Origin: Nitriliruptoraceae bacterium
GTDB lineage: Bacteria; Actinomycetota; Nitriliruptoria; Nitriliruptorales; Nitriliruptoraceae
NCBI GenBank assembly: GCA_003558435.1
Contig: PWLR01000011.1
Span: 1-36,710, forward strand
DNA: 36,710 nt
Direction: 5' to 3'
The translations under genes were made by a program, and so were the position numbers. This document shows positions 16,101 through 24,481 of the stretch, one piece after another (position 1 is the first letter of the stretch; every line of letters starts with the position of its first letter). The notes beneath the pieces were generated by a model, which saw only the letters and a list, made by a program, of their open reading frames with translations, searched no databases and was not told where the DNA came from.

Positions 16101-16445
16101 ATGGACATCGTCTCGCTCCCCCGGTTCGAACAGCTCGTGGGTGAAGCCCTCGATGCGGTCCCCGACGGCCTGTGGGAGCACTTCGACAACGTCGTGGTGC
16201 TGGTCGAGGACCGCGACGAGCAGGAGCCGGAACTGCTCGGCATCTACGAGGGCATCCCGCTGACCGAGCGTGACGACTACGGCGGGGCGATGCCCGACGT
16301 GATCCGGATCTTCCGCATCCCCATCTGCGAGATGTGCGAGGACGAGCAGGATCTGATCGACGAGGTCTACATCACCGTCGTCCACGAGTTCGCCCACCAC
16401 CTCGGCATCGACGACGACCGGTTGCACGAGCTCGGTTGGGCCTAG
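16101..16445 (+). CDS. Small zincin-type metallopeptidase family protein (PF06262)
   Basis: Product of 114 aa. The zinc motif HEFAHHLGIDDDRLHELG gives HExxH at His95-His99, with a downstream acidic residue as third ligand, typical of this minimal one-domain family. The N-terminal half (FDNVVVLVEDR, GIYEGIPL) matches the family. There is no signal peptide, so it is cytoplasmic; natural substrates are unknown. ATG 16101 is preceded by a weak G-rich sequence (GGTTGGGG). It converges with pgi 21 bp downstream. Confidence 0.9.
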   Translation: MDIVSLPRFEQLVGEALDAVPDGLWEHFDNVVVLVEDRDEQEPELLGIYEGIPLTERDDYGGAMPDVIRIFRIPICEMCEDEQDLIDEVYITVVHEFAHHLGIDDDRLHELGWA

Positions 16446-16466
16446 CGGCGAAGGCGGACGCCCGGC

Positions 16467-18002
16467 TCACAACGTCGCGAGGTGCTCGAGGGTGACATGC
16501 ACCACGGTGCGTTCCGCGCCCTGCAGCGCGACGATGTCCCCGGCGGCCTGGGCGCGCTTGAGGCGCGAGAACCCGTAGTCCTGGCCCGGCACCTCGGCGT
16601 CCTCCGGGTCGTCGCCCACCGCCACCAGGAACGTGCCGTTGTTCGGTCCACCCTTGTGCAACTGACCGGTCGAGTGCAGGTAGCGCGGTCCGACCCCGAC
16701 GGTGACCGGGACCCCGGTCCGTGCCCGCAACCGGTCGGCCGCGGCGTGCATGGTGGCCTCGTCGTCGCTGTCGGGCGCGACGTAGCCGAGCACCACCAGG
16801 TGCTCCCCCGCACCGAGCGCGTCGACCGCCTCGGTGGCATCCTCGGTGGGCGGCAGGTCCGCGCCGGTGTCGAGCACCTCCTTGACCGCCAGCTTCGCGG
16901 ACTGCACGTTGGGCTGGTCGAACGGGTTGATGCCGAGCAGCGCACCGCAGACGGCCGTGGCGACCTCGAACCGGGCGACCTCGCCGGTGAGCTGGTCGAT
17001 GCCGGTCCAGGGGATCTGCACGACCGGGACCCCGAGGTCGATGAGGGTCGCGACCTCGTCGTGTTCCCCGATGGCGACCACGAGCCGGTCGTCGCCGAAC
17101 GTCGCGTTCCCGAGGTGTTCGCCGACCACCGGCAGGAGCCCGACCCCGTGCTTGCCGGTCGATTCGGCGACCAACTGCTCGATCCACAGCCCGAACGAGC
17201 GGATCTCGTCGGGCAGCAGCACGGTGAACTTGTCCCGACCCGCACGGGCCGCAGCCGCCATGACGGCACCGAGCACGAACGGTTCGTTGACCGCCTCGTC
17301 CTCGGAGCGTGCCGCCGCCAGCTGCTTGCGTGCCGCCGCGAGGTGCCGGGGAAGGTCCATGCCGAGCAACGCCGCCGGCAGCAACCCGAAGGGTGTCAGT
17401 GCCGAAAACCGTCCCCCGACGTCGGGCTGGCCGTGGACCACGTCCCGGAACCCCTCGTCGGCAGCGCGGGCATCGAGCGAGGACCCCGGATCGGTGATCG
17501 GGAGCACGAACCGTCCGGCCGACGCGCCGTGGGCGTCCACGAGTCGCTCGTGGAAGCGAGCCAGGTGGGACATCGTCTCGGTCGTCCCACCGGACTTGGA
17601 CGCCGGGATCACCAACGTCGCGGTCCACGGCAGCTCACGCTCGACCGCCAGCACCGCCGCCGGGTCGGTGGAGTCCAACACCCGCAGACGTGGCCATCCC
17701 GGGGCCGATCCGGAGGTCGCATCGAGCACCGACGGGTACAGCGACGAGCCCCCCATGCCGACCAACAGCACATCGGTGATCCCGTCGTCACGGACCGACG
17801 CCGCGAGGTGGGTCAGTTCCGGGATCGACCCCTCGGCGCGCTCGGGGGCGTCCAGCCACCCGAGCCGATCGGCGAGCTCGGTCGGGTCGTCGCCCCAGAC
17901 CGTCCAGTCCCGGGCGTTGATGCGCGGTACGAGCGCGAGCGCCTCCCGGGTCGCATCGGCAGCGGCATCGGACAGCGGACCAAGTCTCACGGAGGGCTCC
18001 AT
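16467..18002 (-). CDS. pgi: Glucose-6-phosphate isomerase (type found in Tal-Pgi fusions)
   Basis: Interconverts glucose-6-phosphate and fructose-6-phosphate in glycolysis and gluconeogenesis. It also governs supply of glucose-6-phosphate to OtsA. Product of 511 aa with two SIS domains: MGGSSLYPSVLD, then SKSGGTTET for sugar phosphate binding, EHLGNATFGDD, LLGINPFDQPNVQ, and the C-terminal GPRYLHSTGQLHKGGPNNGT. The last motifs are those of the isomerase half of bifunctional transaldolase/isomerases rather than of E. coli-type Pgi. No transaldolase is attached here. ATG 18002 has only a weak ribosome site; the frame continues upstream without a better start. Confidence 0.9.
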   Translation of the reverse strand: MEPSVRLGPLSDAAADATREALALVPRINARDWTVWGDDPTELADRLGWLDAPERAEGSIPELTHLAASVRDDGITDVLLVGMGGSSLYPSVLDATSGSAPGWPRLRVLDSTDPAAVLAVERELPWTATLVIPASKSGGTTETMSHLARFHERLVDAHGASAGRFVLPITDPGSSLDARAADEGFRDVVHGQPDVGGRFSALTPFGLLPAALLGMDLPRHLAAARKQLAAARSEDEAVNEPFVLGAVMAAAARAGRDKFTVLLPDEIRSFGLWIEQLVAESTGKHGVGLLPVVGEHLGNATFGDDRLVVAIGEHDEVATLIDLGVPVVQIPWTGIDQLTGEVARFEVATAVCGALLGINPFDQPNVQSAKLAVKEVLDTGADLPPTEDATEAVDALGAGEHLVVLGYVAPDSDDEATMHAAADRLRARTGVPVTVGVGPRYLHSTGQLHKGGPNNGTFLVAVGDDPEDAEVPGQDYGFSRLKRAQAAGDIVALQGAERTVVHVTLEHLATL

Positions 18003-18188
18003 TCTCGGCGGCGGGGTCGCCCAGGGCTCGATGTGTTCCACGGGGTGGTCTCGTCGGGACCTCGCCGGGGTGGGTCGATGCAGCCGGACACCGCCGAGCC
18101 TAGACAGCTGAGCGGTAGCCTCGACCGGGAACCCGGCGAACCCTCCGGCGAACCTCGACCCACCCCGACCGACATCGAAGGCCCCAGC

Positions 18189-18497
18189 GTGAGCGACCAA
18201 CCCACCCCGGATCCGCAGCCCGACCCCCAGAAGCCGAACAAGCAGGTGCAGGTGGTCGTCCCCGACGACCTCAAGCACGGGGAGTACGCGAACTTCTTGG
18301 TCGTCTCCCACTCGGCCCACGAGTTCACGCTCGACTTCTGCCAGCTGCTGCCTGCCGCCGAGCAGGGCAAGGTCAACGCCGAGGTGGTCTCCCGCGTGCG
18401 CATCGCGCCGACGATGGTCGGACGGGTCCTCAACGCGTTGAACACCAACCTGTCGGGCTACGAGGACCGGTTCGGCCAGGTCAAGGCACTGGGCTGA
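18189..18497 (+). CDS. DUF3467 protein
   Basis: Product of 102 aa. A Pro/Gln-rich N-terminus is followed by the DUF3467 core: GEYANFLVVSHSAHEFTLDF, then VVSRVRIAPTMVGRVLNALN and ending NLSGYEDRFGQV. The family is small, soluble and of unknown function. GTG 18189 is preceded by GAAGG at 7 nt. An in-frame ATG at 18078 would add 37 low-complexity residues and has no better ribosome site. It is divergent from pgi and 1 nt from the HAD gene. Confidence 0.85.
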   Translation: MSDQPTPDPQPDPQKPNKQVQVVVPDDLKHGEYANFLVVSHSAHEFTLDFCQLLPAAEQGKVNAEVVSRVRIAPTMVGRVLNALNTNLSGYEDRFGQVKALG

Positions 18498-18498
18498 C

Positions 18499-19377
18499 GT
18501 GACCATCACCCTGCCAACGGGCATCACGCCCGGCGGCCGCTTCGACGAGTGGCGGCCCACCCGACCCGGTTACGTGGTCTGCGACGTCGACGGCACGCTG
18601 ATCGGGCCCTCGGACCTCTCCAGCTCCGAGGTCGCCGCCGCGTTCGACCGTGCGCTGCGCTCCGGCCTCCGGGTCGGTTACGCGACCGGCCGTGCCCGCG
18701 ATGGCGTCGCGCGGCTGCACGAACAGCTCGGCGCCTCGGGGCCCCACGTGCTGCACAACGGCGCGGAGATCCGGCTCGACGGTGCGACCATGAAGGCCTG
18801 GAACCTCACGCCGGCGCAGGTCGACGGTCTGCTCGGTATCGCTCACGGGCGCGACGACACCTACGTGGAGATCTACCTCGAGTCCGGGTTCCTGGCCTCG
18901 TCCGCCGACGAACGCGCCCGCCCGCACTGGGAAATCCTCGGTAGCGAACCGACCGGGGTGATCTCCGCCTCGACCCAGTTGAACGGCAGCGCGGTCATGA
19001 AGGCCACCTTCGCGGTCTTCGACCGTTCCATCGTGGACGAGATCGAGGCGAGGATCACCGCGATCGGCCTGCTACCCGGCACGGCGGGCTCGCCGCGAAC
19101 CCCGGACCTCGTCTACGTCAACGCCACCCACCCGGAGGCCGACAAGGGACGTGCCATCACCCACGCGGCCGCGGAACTGGGCATCGATCTCGACCAGGTG
19201 GTCGCCATCGGCGATGCCGGCAACGACCTGTCGATGCTGTCGGTCGTCGGGACCGCGATCGCCATGGGACAGGCCCCGGAGGCGATCAAGGCGGCAGCCC
19301 ACCTGGTCGTACCCGACGTCGAGACCCACGGGGTCGCGTTCGCGCTCGACGCGGCGGTGGCCTGGCGGCAGGCGTAG
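18499..19377 (+). CDS. HAD-superfamily phosphatase, Cof/subfamily IIB-like
   Basis: Product of 292 aa. Motif I CDVDGTLIG (Asp29/Asp31), motif II GYATGRARDGV, a cap region with HVLHNGAEI, Lys in EADKGRAI, and motif III/IV AIGDAGNDLSML. This order is typical of Cof-type sugar-phosphate or nucleotide phosphatases (subfamily IIB). The substrate is not deducible. GTG 18499 follows the DUF3467 stop by 1 nt, and its TAG touches the next ATG, so the three genes are likely one transcript. Confidence 0.85.
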   Translation: MTITLPTGITPGGRFDEWRPTRPGYVVCDVDGTLIGPSDLSSSEVAAAFDRALRSGLRVGYATGRARDGVARLHEQLGASGPHVLHNGAEIRLDGATMKAWNLTPAQVDGLLGIAHGRDDTYVEIYLESGFLASSADERARPHWEILGSEPTGVISASTQLNGSAVMKATFAVFDRSIVDEIEARITAIGLLPGTAGSPRTPDLVYVNATHPEADKGRAITHAAAELGIDLDQVVAIGDAGNDLSMLSVVGTAIAMGQAPEAIKAAAHLVVPDVETHGVAFALDAAVAWRQA

Positions 19378-19662
19378 ATGCGGCGTCCGCTGCCGGTCGA
19401 GCGCCGCGTCCCGCTGACCTCCCGCCTGTCGCCCGACCATCCCGCCTACGGGGCGATCATCGCGGCGCACGAGCACGCGATGTCGCGGGACCAACCGGGG
19501 TACGTCGATCCGCTGAGCGGCTACTTCGTGTTCACCGCGGCCGCACACTGGGACCGGGGGACCTGCTGCGCGTCGGGTTGTCGTCACTGCCCGTACGCCG
19601 CCGGACCGCGCGAGACCGGCGGGGCCGACCTCCAGGCTCAGGCCGAGCCGGGAACCGAGTAG
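19378..19662 (+). CDS. DUF5522 Cys-rich small protein
   Basis: Product of 94 aa. It carries the family signature GYVDPLSGYFVFTAAAHWDR followed by GTCCASGCRHCPY, with four Cys and a His that could bind metal. Function unknown. ATG 19378 directly follows the stop of the HAD gene. The last 25 bp overlap the 3' end of guaB on the opposite strand (19638-19662). Confidence 0.85.
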   Translation: MRRPLPVERRVPLTSRLSPDHPAYGAIIAAHEHAMSRDQPGYVDPLSGYFVFTAAAHWDRGTCCASGCRHCPYAAGPRETGGADLQAQAEPGTE

Positions 19663-21134
19663 TTGGGGGCCTCGTGCACCACGTCGACGTCGTGCACGTG
19701 AGATTCCCGGGCGCCGGCCGCCGACTGCTTGACGAACCGGGCACGCTCGTTGAGGGAGGTCAGGTCCCTGGCCCCGATGTAGCCCATACCGGAACGCACC
19801 CCGCCCTCGAGTTGCCCGGTGACCTCGCCCACGGTGCCCCGGTAGGGCAGCAAGCCCGATACGCCCTCGGGAACCAGTTTGGTCGGCTCACGCGCCTCGG
19901 CCGCGCTGCCCGCCACCTTCCCGGCCTGGAAGTAGCGGTCGGCGGACCCGGCGCGCATCGCGTCGATCGAACCCATCCCCCGGTACTCCTTGTACCGACG
20001 CCCACCGACGAGCACGAGCTCCCCCGGCGACTCGTCGGTGCCGGCGAGCAGGTTGCCGACCATCACCGCGGTCGCGCCGGCCGCCAGGGCCTTGACGACA
20101 TCGCCCGAGTAGCGCACCCCGCCGTCGGCGATGGTGGCGACCCCGCACTCCCGGCCGGCGCGGGCGGCCTCCATGACCGCGGTGAACTGCGGCATGCCGA
20201 CACCCGTCACCACGCGGGTGGTGCAGATCGAGCCCGGTCCGACGCCGACCTTCACGACATCGGCGCCGTGATCCGCGCACGCCCGGACCCCGTCACCGGT
20301 CGCGACGTTGCCGACCATGAGCGCCACGTCGGGGTGCCGGTCCTTGAGCTTGGCGGCGAACTCGAGGATGCCTGCGGAGTGGCCGTGTGCCGAATCGATC
20401 GCGATCAGGTCCACGCCCGCGGCGACGAGCGCTTCGGCCCGTGCCTCGCCGTCGGGCCCGACGCCCACCGCGGCAGCACAGATCAACCGACCGCGCAGGT
20501 CCTTCGCGGCGTGCGGGTACTTCCGGAGCTTCTCGATGTCCTTGAAGGTGAACATCCCGGTCAGCCGGCCATCATCGGGATCGACGATCGGGAGCTTCTC
20601 CACCCGCGCGTCCTGCATCCGGTCGCGCGCCTGGTCGAGGGTGGTGCCGGGGATCGCCGTGACCAGTCCCTCGGTGGTCATGTACCCGCTGACCGGAGTG
20701 CCGGGTTCGGCCCCCAGGCGCAGGTCGCGGTTGGTCACGATGCCCACCAGGCGCCCCTCGGCATCCACCACCGGGAAGCCGGAGACCTTGTAACGGGCCA
20801 TCAGCTCGAACGCGGAGTCGACCGGGTCGTCCGCGCGGAGCGTCACCGGATCGAGGATGAAGCCGGACTCGGATCGCTTGACCGACTCCACCATGGCGGC
20901 CTGCACGTTGATCGGCGCGTTCTTGTGGATCACGCCGAGCCCCCCCTGACGGGCCAGGGCGACGGCCATCTCGTCCTCGGTGACCTTGTCCATCGCGGCC
21001 GACAGCAGGGGCAGGTTGAGCAGGATGTTGGCGTGCAGACGGGTGCTGAGGTCCACGTCGCGAGGCAACACGGCCGACGCCTGGGGCGTGAGCAGCACGT
21101 CGTCGTAGCTGAAGGCTTCCGTGATCTCGGACAC
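19638..21134 (-). CDS. guaB: Inosine-5'-monophosphate dehydrogenase
   Basis: Oxidises IMP to XMP with NAD+, the first committed step to guanine nucleotides. Product of 498 aa, normal length. It begins [11 protein letters not shown]. Two CBS domains occupy about 95-210 ([40 protein letters not shown]). The catalytic Cys loop GPGSICTTR is near residue 302, with [11 protein letters not shown] and the flap YKEYRGMGS after it. GTG 21134 has GAGGACC at a suitable distance; the longer frame upstream is antisense to the lipoprotein gene. The CBS pair probably gives allosteric purine nucleotide control. Confidence 0.95.
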   Translation of the reverse strand: MSEITEAFSYDDVLLTPQASAVLPRDVDLSTRLHANILLNLPLLSAAMDKVTEDEMAVALARQGGLGVIHKNAPINVQAAMVESVKRSESGFILDPVTLRADDPVDSAFELMARYKVSGFPVVDAEGRLVGIVTNRDLRLGAEPGTPVSGYMTTEGLVTAIPGTTLDQARDRMQDARVEKLPIVDPDDGRLTGMFTFKDIEKLRKYPHAAKDLRGRLICAAAVGVGPDGEARAEALVAAGVDLIAIDSAHGHSAGILEFAAKLKDRHPDVALMVGNVATGDGVRACADHGADVVKVGVGPGSICTTRVVTGVGMPQFTAVMEAARAGRECGVATIADGGVRYSGDVVKALAAGATAVMVGNLLAGTDESPGELVLVGGRRYKEYRGMGSIDAMRAGSADRYFQAGKVAGSAAEAREPTKLVPEGVSGLLPYRGTVGEVTGQLEGGVRSGMGYIGARDLTSLNERARFVKQSAAGARESHVHDVDVVHEAPNYSVPGSA

Positions 21135-21224
21135 CGCGCAGGTCCTCGTCGTGATGGGTCCCGCAACGGTACCGGCGTCACCCCCACCGCCACCCGCACC
21201 GTGCGTCCGCGCCGAACCCGGGCG

Positions 21225-21803
21225 ATGCGTACCGCCCGCGAACTCCGTGCCCGACCCTGGCTCGCCGTGCTGGCGAGCCTGGTCCTGATCGGTTGTGCGG
21301 ACCCACCCGCGCCGGAGCCGACCGCCGTCGGCGGGGCGATGCTCGAGATCGACGGTCGCCGGATCGAACTCGATGTCGTGTCGTGTGGGCTGATCGGGGG
21401 ACGGTTCACCGAGACACCGCCCCCGACCGGGAGCGAGCGGACGCTGTTGGCGGCCGGCGAGAGCGCGACCGACGGGCCCGTCGCGGTCTCGGTGCGCCGC
21501 ACCCGCGACGAGGTCGCACCGCAACAGGTGCAGACCGTGGAGATCAGCCTCGGCGACCCGGAGGAGTTCGTCCGGGCGCTGGTGCTCTACCGCGGTCTCG
21601 ACGAGGACACCGGGACCTGGAGCGAGATCGATCCCGACGCCACGGATGCCCGTGTCACCGTGCCGGGGCCGCTGCTGGAGTTGGACGGGGCCTCGCTGCG
21701 CGCCGAGGGTGCCGCCTCGCTGCCAGAGGACGGCCGGCGGGTGCTGGTGCGGCTCGAAGCCCGGTGCCCGATCGAGACCGACGGAACCCCCGGCATCGCC
21801 TGA
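21225..21803 (+). CDS. Small secreted lipoprotein, unknown function
   Basis: Product of 192 aa. The signal peptide has basic residues (MRTARELRARPW), a hydrophobic core (LAVLASLVLIG) and a lipobox LIGC with Cys24; PAPEPT follows as a linker. The mature part is acidic and beta-rich (AMLEIDGRRIELDVVSCGLI) with two further Cys. No family is recognised. ATG 21225 is chosen so the signal peptide is of normal size; GTG 21201 in frame is possible. No clear ribosome site is seen. It is divergent from guaB. Confidence 0.75.
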   Translation: MRTARELRARPWLAVLASLVLIGCADPPAPEPTAVGGAMLEIDGRRIELDVVSCGLIGGRFTETPPPTGSERTLLAAGESATDGPVAVSVRRTRDEVAPQQVQTVEISLGDPEEFVRALVLYRGLDEDTGTWSEIDPDATDARVTVPGPLLELDGASLRAEGAASLPEDGRRVLVRLEARCPIETDGTPGIA

Positions 21804-21857
21804 CGAGGCCCGCCACGGCGAGACGCCCGCGGCAGGCCCTTCGCGTTGCGGGTCCGG

Positions 21858-22325
21858 TCAGAGGGCGCCGATGTCGGCCAGGGCCTTCTTCCAGGCGTCC
21901 TGGTCGCGGGCTTCCGGGACCGGGTTGCGGTCGGTGTAGACGACCTTGCCGGACTTGTCGACGATGAAGGTGCCGCGCGTGGCGATACCGAGCTGCTCCT
22001 CGAACACCCCGTAGGTACGCGACACCTCGCCGTGCGGCCAGAAGTCCGACAGCAACGGGAACTCGAAGCCCTGCTCGTGCGCCCACTTCGCGTGGGTCGG
22101 GACCGAGTCGACCGAGATGGCCAAGGTCTCCACCTCGTCGTTGCGGAAGGTCTCGATCGAGTCACGGATGGAGCACAGCTCGCCCTCGCAGACCCCGGTG
22201 AACGACATCGGGTAGAAGACGATCACGACGTTCTTCTTGCCCTGGTAGTCCGACAGCCGGACCGGCTGCCGGGTCTGGTCCGTCAGTTCGAAGTCGGGTG
22301 CCTGCTCGCCGATGACCACGCTCAC
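21858..22325 (-). CDS. Peroxiredoxin, AhpE-like
   Basis: Reduces peroxides in the cytosol. Product of 155 aa. Peroxidatic Cys46 is in FYPMSFTGVCEGELC (the Pro/Thr...Cys active site), a second Cys51 lies five residues later, and the conserved Arg is in TRGTFIVDKSGKV. Overall it resembles the AhpE class, usually regarded as 1-Cys, but the C-x4-C spacing is that of BCP/PrxQ enzymes, so an intramolecular disulfide is possible. GTG 22325 has AGGAG 6 nt upstream. It is transcribed in the same direction as the cyclo-ligase gene 60 bp upstream. Confidence 0.9.
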   Translation of the reverse strand: MSVVIGEQAPDFELTDQTRQPVRLSDYQGKKNVVIVFYPMSFTGVCEGELCSIRDSIETFRNDEVETLAISVDSVPTHAKWAHEQGFEFPLLSDFWPHGEVSRTYGVFEEQLGIATRGTFIVDKSGKVVYTDRNPVPEARDQDAWKKALADIGAL

Positions 22326-22385
22326 GCGTCACTCCTGTGTCCGGGAACCGGCCGGTTGGTCCGTGCCGGTGATCGAGCGGGCAGG

Positions 22386-23180
22386 CTAGCGCTCGTGTGC
22401 ACGCCGCTCGTCCCTCTCCTGATTGCTCCGTAGCCGCTGCAGGATCGGGATGGCGGCGAGTTTGGCGTCGGTGAGCTCGTCCCACACGATGCGCGCCGGG
22501 GGCCGCGCGCCTGGTCGTGGGACCTCGACGACCTCATCGGGCGTGACGATCAGGTCGACGGCGATGTCGTGAGCGGTCGACGGGATCGCCGCGGGCGGGA
22601 GGAGCTGTCGTGGGTGCACCGTGGTCGCCACCAGGGTGTGCGGACCGATCAGGCCGGCCTCGGAGGCGATGGCGAACTCGAGATCGCTGAAACCCCCGCC
22701 CTTGCCGAGCCGCGTGCCGTCGCGCGACACCGCGACGCACCCGGTCACCACGAGGTCGACGGGTTCCAGCTCGCCCACCGCCACGGTGCGGGCCGAGGCG
22801 CTGGCCCCGTTGATCGACGACGCCCGCCGGGGGGTGTCGGCGAGATGGTCCGGGTCGAGCAGGAAGAACGGGTCGGCCTGCACCAACCGGGGCACGGCCA
22901 TGTAGACGAGCTTGCCGTCCTCGAGCGCGCGTGAGCGCACGGGCCACTGCGGGCTGTCGGGATTGGCCTTCAGCGTGCGGGCCTGCCCCCAGGCAACGGT
23001 CGCACGGAGTCGCTCGGCCGCGGCCTCGGCACCGACGAAGTTGGAGATGCGGTTGCGGGGACCGGGGAACCTGCGGATCCCGGTCACCTCGAGGCGCGAC
23101 CAGACCTCGTCGCGAAGGGCCGCCTTCGCATCCAGCAGATCGCGGGGCCCGCCGGCATCGTGGTCGTGGCGGCGACTCAA
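22386..23180 (-). CDS. 5-formyltetrahydrofolate cyclo-ligase-like protein (MTHFSD type)
   Basis: Product of 264 aa. It has the MTHFS-fold ATP/folate motif GTRLGKGGGFSDLEFAIA, preceded by VDLVVTGCVAVSRDG, and the N-terminal IRRFPGPRNRISNFVGA seen in the MTHFSD-like branch rather than in canonical FAU1/YgfA. It probably converts 5-formyl-THF to methenyl-THF or acts on a related folate. TTG 23180 overlaps the RmuC stop (TTGA). No ribosome site is visible, but later starts would delete the conserved first helices, so translational coupling is the best explanation. The Arg/Glu-rich tail is poorly conserved. Confidence 0.8.
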   Translation of the reverse strand: MSRRHDHDAGGPRDLLDAKAALRDEVWSRLEVTGIRRFPGPRNRISNFVGAEAAAERLRATVAWGQARTLKANPDSPQWPVRSRALEDGKLVYMAVPRLVQADPFFLLDPDHLADTPRRASSINGASASARTVAVGELEPVDLVVTGCVAVSRDGTRLGKGGGFSDLEFAIASEAGLIGPHTLVATTVHPRQLLPPAAIPSTAHDIAVDLIVTPDEVVEVPRPGARPPARIVWDELTDAKLAAIPILQRLRSNQERDERRAHER

Positions 23181-24361
23181 CCGGTCGCGCCCGTGTCGGG
23201 TCGGGTCTCGTCGTTACGGGCTTCCGCGACCTCGCCGTGCAGCGGAACCAGCCGGGCCGAACGGTCCTCCGCCAGCGCCGCCTGCAGGCCCCGGTGGCTG
23301 CGCAGTTCCTCGACCCGGTCGAGTTGGCGTTCCAACTGGTTCCGTCGGGTCGTCGACAGCGCGTCGTAGGCCTTCTGCGTGGTCTCCAGACCGCGCCCGA
23401 GCTTGTCCAGGCCGTCGGTGAACGCCCCCCACTGCTTCGCGAACCCGCCGAGCAGTTGCAGGATCTCGTCGCTCGTGCGTTCCAGGGCGAAACTCTCGAC
23501 CGTCTGACGGATCACGGCCAGGACCGCGAACAGCGTCGTCGGCGAGCACAGCACCACCTTGCGGCCCAACGCGTCGTCGAGCAACGACGGATCGTGCTCG
23601 TGCACGAAGCCGTAGACCTGTTCGTTGGGTATGAACAGCAGCACACAGTCGAGCGTGCCGTCCTCCGCATCGATGTAGCCCCGGCCGTCCAGTTCCTTGA
23701 CCCGGTCGCGCACCGAGCGCAGGAAGGCGGCCCGTTCGGTCACCCGGTCGGCCTCGGACGTGGCCTCGAGCATCGACAGGTAGCGGCCGAGCGGGAACTT
23801 CACGTCCATGTGCACGACCTGGTCGCCGGGGAGCAGGAACGTGATGTCGGGTCGGGTTCCCGAGCGCGTGGTGACCTGGGTGCGGTAGTTGACCCCCTCG
23901 ACGAACCCGGCGGCCCGCAGCACATCGCCAGCCATCCGTTCACCCCACTGCCCCCTGGTCTGCGAGGCACTGAGCGCTTCGCGCAGTGCGCCGGTGGTGC
24001 GGGTCAGTTCCCCGTGCTGCCTCGCGACACCCTCGAGTTGCTCACGCACCTGACCGAACTGGGTGGAGCGTTCGGATTCCAGGCGATGCACGAGCGTGGT
24101 CACCTCACCGAGCGTGCGACCCATCCGGTCGAGTTCCGCGCCGATGAGTTCGTTGCGGGTGTCGAGGTGGGCCGTGCCGGCCCGGGCGTGGACCTCCAGT
24201 TGCTCGCCGGCGACGGCACTGAGCCGGTCGACGACGCGCTGGAGCTCGTCCTGCTGCTCATGCACGGCGGCGCGGGACGACGACCGCGCGACCACCAACC
24301 CGACGGCCGTACCGACGACGGCCGCGAGCAGCACCGCCACGGTGATCGTGGTGACATCCAT
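23177..24361 (-). CDS. rmuC: DNA recombination protein RmuC
   Basis: Product of 394 aa. An N-terminal membrane segment (TITVAVLLAAVVGTAVGLVV), a coiled coil (about 30-140), then the RmuC domain with GQWGERMAGDVLRAAGFVEG, PDITFLLPGDQVVHMDVKFP and the PTTLFAVLAVIRQ segment. RmuC has a PD-(D/E)XK-like nuclease core and limits DNA inversions or is linked to recombination. ATG 24361 has AGGAG 8 nt upstream. Its stop overlaps the following folate gene. Confidence 0.92.
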   Translation of the reverse strand: MDVTTITVAVLLAAVVGTAVGLVVARSSSRAAVHEQQDELQRVVDRLSAVAGEQLEVHARAGTAHLDTRNELIGAELDRMGRTLGEVTTLVHRLESERSTQFGQVREQLEGVARQHGELTRTTGALREALSASQTRGQWGERMAGDVLRAAGFVEGVNYRTQVTTRSGTRPDITFLLPGDQVVHMDVKFPLGRYLSMLEATSEADRVTERAAFLRSVRDRVKELDGRGYIDAEDGTLDCVLLFIPNEQVYGFVHEHDPSLLDDALGRKVVLCSPTTLFAVLAVIRQTVESFALERTSDEILQLLGGFAKQWGAFTDGLDKLGRGLETTQKAYDALSTTRRNQLERQLDRVEELRSHRGLQAALAEDRSARLVPLHGEVAEARNDETRPDTGATG

Positions 24362-24375
24362 GGCAGGTCTCCTGT

Positions 24376-24437
24376 CAGCGGCGGGCGACCAGCGGCGGGC
24401 GAGCAGCGGCGGCCGGCAACCAGCGGCGGCGGGCGAG
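24376..24437. repeat. Imperfect tandem repeat upstream of rmuC
   Basis: Four head-to-tail copies beginning CAGCGGCGG: 24376-24389, 24390-24403, 24404-24420 and 24421-24437. The first two are 14 bp and differ by one base; the last two are 17 bp. They lie between the M42 gene and rmuC, in the rmuC leader. Confidence 0.8.
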
Positions 24438-24481
24438 GGCGCACTCTACGAGCCGCCTGCGACATCCGGACGTCGGGGTGC

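Noticed and set aside
24376..24437. CRISPR array
   Set aside because: Units are 14-17 bp and contiguous, without spacers or cas genes.
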